Shown here: piece after piece, positions 29,638 to 37,116 of the stretch
Numbering within the stretch: the first letter of the stretch is position 1
Layout: every line of letters begins with the position of its first letter
Translations under genes and position numbers: made by a program
Source of the DNA: an uncultured Pseudomonadota bacterium
Lineage (GTDB): Bacteria; Pseudomonadota; Gammaproteobacteria; Burkholderiales; Methylophilaceae
Reading direction: 5' to 3'
DNA length: 49,995 bases
Assembly (NCBI GenBank): GCA_903926935.1
Contig: CAIYLB010000100.1
Coordinates: 1 to 49,995, forward strand
Notes under the pieces: generated by a model
The model's database searches: none
The model's input: the letters and a program-made list of their open reading frames with translations, nothing else
What the model was told of the DNA's origin: nothing

Positions 29638-30041
29638 TGCGCTTGCCTTCACGCTTAACTTGGGATGTAATCGCCTTAATTGGCTTATTGTTAGTGCTCG
29701 ATACCTTTGCACAGATCGCTTTTAAAATGGGTGTTACGTATCTTGGAGAATTTCCAACCAGTAGTTTGCCTGCTGTTATTAAATATTGTGCCAATATGGC
29801 GATGAATCCTTTTGTGATTAGTGGCATCGTTGCCTTGTTTTTAGCCTTTTTTACTTGGCTAACACTTATTTCAAAAGTAGATTTAAGTTTTGCTCACCCA
29901 ATGACATCACTGGTGTTTGTGACGATTCCGCTTAGCGCTTCTTGGCTTCTGCACGAACCGTTGCATTGGAGTCAAATTGTCGGTGTCATCCTAATTGTTC
30001 TAGGCGTTTTTACTGTTTCTGATGATGGTGCGCCAGACTAG
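29637..30041 (+). CDS. small EamA/EmrE-type membrane protein, second subunit
   Basis: The 134-residue protein has four predicted helices and the DMT-type sequence LDTFAQIAFKMGVTYLG (about 22-38), then the membrane segment FLAFFTWLTLISKVDLSFAHPMTS and the ending EPLHWSQIVGVILIVLGVFTV. It is a distant relative of the 128-residue protein at 25514, and both lie in one operon; SMR-size proteins need partners, so a heterodimer is the simple reading. It starts on the last base of the acyltransferase gene. The charged residues within helices are few, unlike EmrE, which fits a flippase of neutral or zwitterionic lipid more than a drug pump. Confidence 0.8.
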   Translation: MRLPSRLTWDVIALIGLLLVLDTFAQIAFKMGVTYLGEFPTSSLPAVIKYCANMAMNPFVISGIVALFLAFFTWLTLISKVDLSFAHPMTSLVFVTIPLSASWLLHEPLHWSQIVGVILIVLGVFTVSDDGAPD

Positions 30042-30127
30042 CCTTGAAAGCTATTCATAGGTCAAATTCACAGAAAAATTTAGTTTTAAAGTCAAAATTG
30101 ACCAATGTGCCTAGGGCAAGAATCTAC

Positions 30128-30865
30128 ATGAGAGCCAGCATTTTTTTAGTGGGCTTATGTTTTTTTAGATGTGCAATTGCGCTGGCTGCTGACTCAGCTG
30201 AAGCTTTTAACAGTGTGCCAACAATAATATCCTACAAGTTCACGCCTTCTTATTATCAATCTTCTAATGGTAATGATGCCCTAGATGTAAATATTCGCGC
30301 TAACAGCGATAAGCATACTATATGGTTAGGTGAATATCGCGATCATGACGGATTTCACCAAAGTCGCGCAGGTTATGAATATAAGCTTGATCTTGGTTTC
30401 ACCCGTTCGGTCTTATCTGCACAAGCTGCTAGTGGTGGATTTCTCGGTGGTTCTATCACTACCGAAATTGGCGGGGATACCTTTGCTATTCTAGGTTTTG
30501 CACGTACGAATCTTCATGATTATTACAATCTAAATTTTGATCCAAATGATGCGATTACTATTGGCATTGGTACGCGAGCATTGCCTGATACAGAGTTATC
30601 TTTATTTCAAGTGAGGGATGACCGTCTAGGCACTGGGCAGCAAATCAGTCATTTATTGTGGCGCTATAAAACTGCAGATGAACAGCGTTTAAGTATTGAT
30701 GGTAGCTATAAAGCCGGCCTAGATCGTGATTATTTGAAAGTAAACGGCTATGGCCTAACGCTAGATTATGATTACCATCAATATTTCGCCAAAATTGGCT
30801 ATGACCAATATTCAAATTTTTCTAACAATACTCTCACTCGATTTTCGCTGGGCATGCGCTTCTAG
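30128..30865 (+). CDS. outer-membrane beta-barrel protein of unknown function
   Basis: I choose the ATG at 30128, which gives a clean signal peptide (MRASIFLVGLCFFRCAIALAA, cleavage before DS) and 245 residues. A longer frame begins at a TTG at 30044 but adds a polar leader that would spoil the signal. The mature protein is rich in alternating hydrophobic/polar strands with aromatic girdle residues and ends in FSLGMRF, the terminal-phenylalanine signal for BAM assembly. I estimate 8-12 strands. Acidic/histidine pairs (EYRDHDGFHQSR) could be catalytic, as in barrel-type lipid enzymes, but no known site is recognised. As the last gene of the cluster it may accept or modify the product at the outer membrane. 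Confidence 0.75.
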   Translation: MRASIFLVGLCFFRCAIALAADSAEAFNSVPTIISYKFTPSYYQSSNGNDALDVNIRANSDKHTIWLGEYRDHDGFHQSRAGYEYKLDLGFTRSVLSAQAASGGFLGGSITTEIGGDTFAILGFARTNLHDYYNLNFDPNDAITIGIGTRALPDTELSLFQVRDDRLGTGQQISHLLWRYKTADEQRLSIDGSYKAGLDRDYLKVNGYGLTLDYDYHQYFAKIGYDQYSNFSNNTLTRFSLGMRF

Positions 30866-30964
30866 TTGAACTTTCAAAACTATTTTTAGTCCGGTAAATT
30901 AGGTTTAACTTCAAAAATAAAGGCCAGTTTAAGGCTCTATTTATATTTAGTTAAGAGATTAAAG

Positions 30965-30997
30965 TGTAAGGTTCGCGTAAGCTAAAATCGTTATAGT
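30965..30997 (+). promoter_or_regulatory. second response-regulator box and promoter, metal-efflux operon
   Basis: TGTAAG (30965-30970), five bases, CGTAAG (30976-30981), then ten bases and TATAGT (30992-30997). It repeats, with one mismatch per element, the arrangement at 23218-23251, again without a -35 hexamer. It lies about 90 bases before the first gene of the RND operon. Confidence 0.55.
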
Positions 30998-31087
30998 GCA
31001 GCAAGTTTTTAAGCAAGCTAACGACGCAAGCTTAAATGTTATTTCAATTTCGGTTTTAATGATAGATGGCCACCTAAAGGTAATACC

Positions 31088-32407
31088 ATGAAATTTAGCA
31101 TTTTTACTTACCTAGCATTGTCTGTTTTTTCATTTTATACCAATATTGTCTGCGCCGAAGAGCCCAAGTTAGACCATTTAAGCTACAGTGCGGCTAACAC
31201 CTTATTTAGCAGCAATAGCCGTGAGTTGTTAGTGGCTAAGCGTATGCTAGAAAGTGCACAAGCTGGTGCAGTCATCGCCGCACAAAAACCTAATCCAGTA
31301 CTCTCAATTGGTGTGTCCAACTTCAATCTAAATCGAAATCAAGGCAACAGCAATCCAAATGGAGGCAACAGTCTTGTAGATAAAACGTTAAATAGTAGTG
31401 TGCAAATTAATCAGTTACTAGAACGAGGCAATAAACGAGAGTTGCGAATGGCCGCAGCCGAAGATGCCATCAAAGCCTCTAGCTATGATTTAAAAGATAC
31501 TCGCAGACAGCAAACGCTAACCTTAGCTTACGCCTATTATGATCTGCTCCTAGCGCAGGAGTCAGTACAAATTCAAATGAGTAATGTCGCCCTGTATGAA
31601 AGCACTTTAAAGGCAGCAGAGCTGAGATTGAAAGCCGGTGATATTGCTAATTCTGATGTAGCGCGTATCCGCGTAGATGCGCTACGTGTTAAAAATGATC
31701 TACGCCAAGCGATTGCTAATCATCAAAAATCTCAAGCGAATATTGCGTATTTAATGGGTAAAGAAAATGAGGCTTCTAGTATCGTTGCAACAGATCAATG
31801 GCCAAAGATGGATGCCGCGCTTAGTGCAGCTGCTAATATGGGTGAGGCGAATTTAACCAGCAAACTTAACCAGCGTCCTGATATTTTGGCCGCGGATGCA
31901 AGAACGCAGCAAGCTGATGAAAATAGGCGTTTCGCTAATTCACTCAAAACCAGAGACCTAAATATAGGCGTTCAATATCAGCACTTTCCCGGCCAAGGTC
32001 CTGCTGTGGGCGATAATACTATCGGCGCTTTTGTCAGTATACCGCTGTTTACCAACTATCAATATCAAGGTGAAGTTGCAAGGTCTGAAGTGGAGTTTTC
32101 GGCGGCTTTAGAAGCCAAAGAACAAGCCCGTGCAGCGGCCATTGGTGAAATTTCACGCAGTCGTGCTGATCTTAATGCTGCTATCGATAAGGTACAGCGC
32201 TTTGAACAACAAATGCTAGGCGAAGCACAAAAAGCTAGTGATGCTGCTGAGTTTGCTTATCAACATGGCGCCATTGGTGTGACTGACTTGCTAGATTCGC
32301 GCCGCGTTTTGCGCGCATTACAATTGGAATCGGCTGCTGCGCATGCCGACTACGCTAAAGCCTATTCTGCATGGCAAGCCGCAACAGATAATGAGGAAAA
32401 TATATGA
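31088..32407 (+). CDS. TolC-family outer-membrane channel of a heavy-metal RND pump
   Basis: A 439-residue channel of the CzcC/CusC type. A signal peptide ends near VCA-EE (residue 24). Two long helical hairpins follow, with the repeated NQRPDILAADARTQQADENRRFA segment near residue 258 that is typical of the family. AAAGG stands seven bases before the ATG. The stop overlaps the adaptor start by four bases. It would trimerise in the outer membrane and dock to the adaptor. It differs from the second channel in this window (41442-43016), which is a NodT-type lipoprotein. Confidence 0.9.
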   Translation: MKFSIFTYLALSVFSFYTNIVCAEEPKLDHLSYSAANTLFSSNSRELLVAKRMLESAQAGAVIAAQKPNPVLSIGVSNFNLNRNQGNSNPNGGNSLVDKTLNSSVQINQLLERGNKRELRMAAAEDAIKASSYDLKDTRRQQTLTLAYAYYDLLLAQESVQIQMSNVALYESTLKAAELRLKAGDIANSDVARIRVDALRVKNDLRQAIANHQKSQANIAYLMGKENEASSIVATDQWPKMDAALSAAANMGEANLTSKLNQRPDILAADARTQQADENRRFANSLKTRDLNIGVQYQHFPGQGPAVGDNTIGAFVSIPLFTNYQYQGEVARSEVEFSAALEAKEQARAAAIGEISRSRADLNAAIDKVQRFEQQMLGEAQKASDAAEFAYQHGAIGVTDLLDSRRVLRALQLESAAAHADYAKAYSAWQAATDNEENI

Positions 32408-33546
32408 ATAAAACTTTACTAACGCTGCTGCTAGCAACCAGTTTGACAATATCCACTGCCGAAGCTACAGAAAAGGTAGCTGTAGTAAACCAATCTGTTT
32501 TGAATAAAGCGGCAGTGAAGAAAACCGCTTCTGATGAAGTGGTATTCGCGGCTAATTCACCACAGTTAGCTAATCTTAAAATAGAACCAGTGATCGAAAT
32601 TACTGCCTCAGCGACCTCGCCGCTTAACGGCAAGATTACTTTTGATGAAAACTATACTAGCCGTATTAGCTCGCCAATATTAGGCCGTGCCCTAAGTATC
32701 AAAGCGCAAATTGGTGATAAAGTAAAAGCCGGCCAAGTGCTAATGACGATAGACTCTCCTGAGCTAGGAAGTGCATTGGCGGATGCGCGCAAAGCGTATG
32801 CCGACCTACAACTTAAAAACAAAGCCTTTGCGCGCAATAGTTTACTGCTTGAAGGGGGCGTAATTGCACGAAAAGATCTAGAAGCCAGCCAATCTGATTT
32901 AGCTCAGGCAGTCGCTGAAGAACAGCGAGCCAATGCACGCCTTAAAAATCTTGGTGCACAACGCAATGGTGATGAAAGCTTTATGTTACGCGCGCCGATT
33001 GCTGGCGTCGTGGTTGATCGTCAGGTTAACCCAAGCTCAGAAGTGCGTCCAGACGCGCCAGCACCGCTATTTATTATCACTAATCCTGAGCATTTGTGGG
33101 CGAGCATAGATTTACCTGAGCGCGACTTAGCCAAAGTAGTCCCTGGCCAAAAATTAGCCATTCAAGTGGATGCGTATCCAGATGAAATTTTTAGCGGCAA
33201 CATAGACTCCATAGGTGTAATGGTAGATCCTACAACTAGGCGCATTAATGTGCGCTGCTCAGTGCAGAGCCGCGGAAAACTTAAACCAGAAATGTACGCG
33301 CAGATTTCACCGCTTAATACGCAAAATATCAAAGTTATACGCTTGGCAAATACTGCTTTAATTACTGAGGGTTTGTATAGCTACGTGTTTGTTGAAGTCA
33401 GCCCTAACCACTTTAAAAAACGTCGTGTATCGCTGAATTCTCAAGAGCGTGAATTTGCAACGGTTAAAAGCGGATTATCTGTCGGCGAACGTGTGATTAC
33501 TTCTGGTGCTTTTTTGCTTAACTCAGAATTAGCCGTCGCCAAGTAA
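32404..33546 (+). CDS. RND periplasmic adaptor (CzcB/CusB type)
   Basis: The 380-residue membrane-fusion protein has a signal peptide cut near AEA (residue 21). The barrel-sandwich half-motifs are GRALSIKAQIGDKVKAGQVLMTI (about 93-115) and RAPIAGVVVDRQV (about 197-209), with an alpha-hairpin between them. It bridges the inner-membrane pump and the channel. The N-terminal extension lacks the methionine cluster characteristic of the copper/silver CusB and the histidine-rich motif of some CzcB proteins, so the metal is not identified from this subunit. Confidence 0.9.
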   Translation: MNKTLLTLLLATSLTISTAEATEKVAVVNQSVLNKAAVKKTASDEVVFAANSPQLANLKIEPVIEITASATSPLNGKITFDENYTSRISSPILGRALSIKAQIGDKVKAGQVLMTIDSPELGSALADARKAYADLQLKNKAFARNSLLLEGGVIARKDLEASQSDLAQAVAEEQRANARLKNLGAQRNGDESFMLRAPIAGVVVDRQVNPSSEVRPDAPAPLFIITNPEHLWASIDLPERDLAKVVPGQKLAIQVDAYPDEIFSGNIDSIGVMVDPTTRRINVRCSVQSRGKLKPEMYAQISPLNTQNIKVIRLANTALITEGLYSYVFVEVSPNHFKKRRVSLNSQEREFATVKSGLSVGERVITSGAFLLNSELAVAK

Positions 33547-33623
33547 AATCACACGTTAACGATAGTAACTCTATACCTAGATCAATTCCTAAGTAAAGTA
33601 ACTCATTAAGTAAAGACAATTCC

Positions 33624-36600
33624 ATGCTAAAAAGTCTGATCACCTTCTCCCTTCAGCAGCGCGTATTTGTGCTATTAGGCGCCTTTGTAATTATTATTGC
33701 CGGCTACTTTGCGGTACAGAACTTACCCATAGAGGCATTCCCAGATGTAGAAGATGTTCATGTTGGCATCGTCACGCAAGCGCCTGGTTTAGCACCGGAA
33801 GAAGTCGAGCGAGTGGTATCGCTGGCGATTGAACATGAGATGAGTGGTGTGCCGCATTTATCCCAAATGCGCTCGGTGTCTATTACTGGCTTATCCGTGG
33901 TGACGCTGACTTTTTCTGAGCACACCGATGACTATTTTGCCCGTCAACAAGTACTCGAAAGACTACAAGGCGTTACCTTGCCTCCAGGGTTACAGCCTAC
34001 GCTGGCGCCGTTAACTACCGCTGTAGGTGAAATTTTCCGTTATATCGTGGAAGCGCCTAAAGATATGCCACAGCGCGAAATTCGTGCAATACAAGATTGG
34101 AAAATAATCCCCTTACTTAGGACCGTGCCAGGTGTGGCGGATATCACTAGCTTTGGTGGTTCAGTTAAAGAGTACCAAATTCAACTTAATCCCTACCTGT
34201 TAACTAAATTCAGCATCAGTATTGATCAAGTCAATAAAGCGCTTGGCAATAATAGTAGCAATGTTGGTGGCGGCTTGTTGCGACGCGGTGATGAATCGTT
34301 AGTCGTTCGAGGTGTAGGACTATACCAAAGCATAGATGATATTGCCAAAACTGTAATTACTTCACGTGCTGGTAAACCGATATTGGTCAGTGATATTGCT
34401 AAAGTAGTGATTGGTGACCGCCCTCGTTCTGGTATTGTTTCCTATAATAGTCAAGACGATGTGGTTGAAGGCATTGTCATTATGAATAAAGGTCAAAATC
34501 CAGCCAAGGTGATTGAGGCCTTACGCTTAAAAGTGGCGGAAACAAATGAAAAGTTACCTCTAGGCGTCCGTATTGCACCATTTTATGACAGAACAAACCT
34601 TATTAAGCACACTGTTAGCACCGTCACTGAGAATCTAATTGTAGGCGCACTACTTGTGGTCGCTATATTAATAGTGTTTCTGCGTAATTGGCGTGCTGCC
34701 TTGATCGTAGCTTCGGTGATTCCGCTATCTTTACTGTTTGCTTTTATTATTATGGATATTTGCGGCGTATCTGCAAACTTGATTTCATTAGGAGCGGTGG
34801 ACTTCGGTATCATTATAGATAGTGCTGTGGTGTTAGTCGAGGCACTGATGGTTAAGCTCGCTTTTACCCAGCTCGATAAATTTCCTCAGCACGCAACCTA
34901 TAGTTGGCGGATTCAGACCTTGAAAAATACCGCCGTGGAAATGGGTAGGCCAATACTGTTCTCCAAATTTATTATTATTCTTGCGTTCTTGCCAATTTTT
35001 ACCTTCCAACGTGTCGAAGGTAAAATATTCTCACCGATGGCATTTACCCTTAGCTTTGCGTTATTGGGTGCTATCGTCTTAACGCTTACTTTAGTGCCAG
35101 CATTACTATCGTTCACTATGCGACGAGAGGATATGGGCGAAAAGCATAGTATTTGGATGGAAAATGTTAAAGAGGGCTATCGGAGTTTCTTACTTAAGAT
35201 GGCGAAAATGAGACTAGCTGTAATTGCCGGCTCGTTAGGATTGTTAGTTTTATCTTTAGTATTATCACCTATGCTAGGTTCTGAGTTTTTGCCAAAATTA
35301 GATGAAGGTAATATTTGGCTAACGATGAGTTTGCCACCCTCTACCAGCCTTGAAAAGTCGAAAGAAATTGAGCGACATGTAAGGAATATTTTAACTAGTT
35401 ACAAAGAAGTCAGAATGGTTAGTGCAGGGGTAGGTCGCCCTGATGACGGAACAGACCCCAAAGGACCTAATAATATTGAGTTGTTTGCTGATCTTACACC
35501 TTCCAATACTTGGAGCTTTCCAAACAAAGAAGCTTTAATTGCCGATATGTCAGCAAGGATTCACAAGATTCCAGGTATACCTACCAATTTCTCACAAGTG
35601 ATTCAAGATAACGTTGAAGAGGCGATGTCTGGTGTTAAGGGTGAAATTGCAATTAAGATTTTTGGACCTAATCTAGGCATACTAGAAGAGAAAGCCAATC
35701 AAGTTGTTAGTGTGCTTAATACTGTTGCTGGTGCTACAGATGTCGAAGCTATACGCATTTCAGGTAACTCAGAATTGGATATTAACTTAGACCGTACGAA
35801 ACTAGCCCGTTATGGCTTGGCAGTTGGTGATGTCAACAATACAGTACAAACGGCTCTTGCAGACAGTGTGGCTAATACTTTTTATGATGGTGACCGCCGC
35901 TTTGATGTGACATTAAGACTCGAGGAGCCTTACCGCCAATCCGTAGATAGCATAGATAATTTACCCATCACTTTAGCGGATGGCGTCAGCACCATTCCAT
36001 TAAGTGAAATAGCTGACATTACTATTAAACAAGGCGCGTCGCGTGTTAGTCGTGAAGGTGTCTCACGCGTGGTATCGATTAAATGTAATTTAGTTAATCG
36101 TGATCAAGGAGGCTTTGTTAAAGAGGCGATGGCTAAAGTTAAAGCCAATGTTAACCTGCCTTCTGGTTACAGTATGACTTGGGGCGGACAGTTCGAAAAT
36201 CAGCAGCGAGCTATGAAGCGCCTTGAAGTAATTGTGCCGTTATCAATATTGCTCATCTTTGTGATTTTATTTTGGGCATTTAAATCAGTACGTAATGCGC
36301 TATTAGTCTTGCTGATGATTCCATTTACGTTAATTGGTGGTTTAGCGGGACTAGGCGTAGCTGGTTTGCACCTTTCAGTTTCAGCAGCAGTCGGCTTTAT
36401 TGCATTAGCTGGCATTTCGGTGCAGAACGGAGTGATTATGGTGGAGCAAATTAAACACCTGATATTAGAAGGTTCAAGCTTGTCTAATGCTATTCTAGAT
36501 GGGGCGGTTGCTAGACTTAGACCTATATTAATGACTGCTTTGATGGCTGGCCTGGGTTTGTTGCCAGCAGCGTTATCGCATAGTATAGGTTCAGAAACGC

Positions 36601-36743
36601 AGCGCCCTTTCGCGGTCGTGATTGTAGGCGGGCTAATAACAGCGACATTTTTTACCTTGTTGTTATTGCCACTGTTGTTCCCATTTTTCTCAGATGAAAG
36701 TAAAGAAGAGAAAAAAATCAGTATGCTTGATACCAGCCAATAA
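33624..36743 (+). CDS. CzcA-family heavy-metal efflux RND pump
   Basis: A 1039-residue inner-membrane proton antiporter with the duplicated RND layout of twelve helices and two large periplasmic loops. The start FSLQQRVFVLLGAFVIIIAGYFA and the early NLPIEAFPDVEDVHV motif are HME-type. In helix 4 the sequence DFGIIIDSAVVLVE has the D-x5-D-x6-E pattern of divalent-cation pumps (CzcA/NccA-like), rather than the single-aspartate pattern of CusA. Zinc, cobalt, cadmium or nickel are therefore likelier than copper; this rests on family knowledge. It follows its adaptor by 77 bases and ends at a strong hairpin. The operon may be driven by the two-component box upstream. Confidence 0.93.
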   Translation: MLKSLITFSLQQRVFVLLGAFVIIIAGYFAVQNLPIEAFPDVEDVHVGIVTQAPGLAPEEVERVVSLAIEHEMSGVPHLSQMRSVSITGLSVVTLTFSEHTDDYFARQQVLERLQGVTLPPGLQPTLAPLTTAVGEIFRYIVEAPKDMPQREIRAIQDWKIIPLLRTVPGVADITSFGGSVKEYQIQLNPYLLTKFSISIDQVNKALGNNSSNVGGGLLRRGDESLVVRGVGLYQSIDDIAKTVITSRAGKPILVSDIAKVVIGDRPRSGIVSYNSQDDVVEGIVIMNKGQNPAKVIEALRLKVAETNEKLPLGVRIAPFYDRTNLIKHTVSTVTENLIVGALLVVAILIVFLRNWRAALIVASVIPLSLLFAFIIMDICGVSANLISLGAVDFGIIIDSAVVLVEALMVKLAFTQLDKFPQHATYSWRIQTLKNTAVEMGRPILFSKFIIILAFLPIFTFQRVEGKIFSPMAFTLSFALLGAIVLTLTLVPALLSFTMRREDMGEKHSIWMENVKEGYRSFLLKMAKMRLAVIAGSLGLLVLSLVLSPMLGSEFLPKLDEGNIWLTMSLPPSTSLEKSKEIERHVRNILTSYKEVRMVSAGVGRPDDGTDPKGPNNIELFADLTPSNTWSFPNKEALIADMSARIHKIPGIPTNFSQVIQDNVEEAMSGVKGEIAIKIFGPNLGILEEKANQVVSVLNTVAGATDVEAIRISGNSELDINLDRTKLARYGLAVGDVNNTVQTALADSVANTFYDGDRRFDVTLRLEEPYRQSVDSIDNLPITLADGVSTIPLSEIADITIKQGASRVSREGVSRVVSIKCNLVNRDQGGFVKEAMAKVKANVNLPSGYSMTWGGQFENQQRAMKRLEVIVPLSILLIFVILFWAFKSVRNALLVLLMIPFTLIGGLAGLGVAGLHLSVSAAVGFIALAGISVQNGVIMVEQIKHLILEGSSLSNAILDGAVARLRPILMTALMAGLGLLPAALSHSIGSETQRPFAVVIVGGLITATFFTLLLLPLLFPFFSDESKEEKKISMLDTSQ

Positions 36744-36749
36744 AAAATT

Positions 36750-36780
36750 ATAAAGGCAGCGTTATAGGCGCTGCCTTTAT
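36750..36780 (+). terminator. hairpin terminator after the metal-efflux operon
   Basis: A perfect 12-base stem, ATAAAGGCAGCG with CGCTGCCTTTAT, has a seven-base loop and A- and T-rich flanks on both sides. It can act in either direction and closes the plus-strand operon. Confidence 0.85.
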
Positions 36781-37116
36781 CTGAGTTATTTTACAAGCTT
36801 AGCTGAGTCATCCTAACATTGGCCTAATGCAGATAAACTAACTATACGTGGGCGATAGAACGTTATAGCAGTGAAAAATCTGCCATTAAAAACGCAGCTG
36901 AAAAGTTGGAGGCATAATCAAAAGGCTAGGATGATAGTCTAAATCATTGTGTATTGGCCGTGACCATGACACAACTATCTATCAATACCATTGCTTTCAG
37001 TTATTGCTAGCATATAATAAAATTAAGCTATACTTCAAATTCTAGGTATATAAGTTAGCCTAATTAGGCAGCTACATTAGCTAAGCTGAATTTAATTGAG
37101 CAGATTTAACTATCAG
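36781..37116. other. gene-free spacer between convergent RND operons
   Basis: No coding frame is supported. The only structures seen are the perfect 12-base palindrome GCCTAATTAGGC (37058-37069) and short AGCTTAGCT-like repeats around 36795 and 37080. The second operon (minus strand) ends at 37117 without an evident U-run terminator. Confidence 0.6.

Noticed and set aside
30044-30127. Upstream TTG start for the outer-membrane barrel
   Set aside because: The extra residues are polar and basic and would bury the signal peptide, which starts cleanly at the ATG at 30128.
33624-36743. Copper/silver pump CusA
   Set aside because: The helix-4 motif DFGIIID...E is that of the divalent-cation CzcA group, and the adaptor lacks the methionine cluster of CusB.
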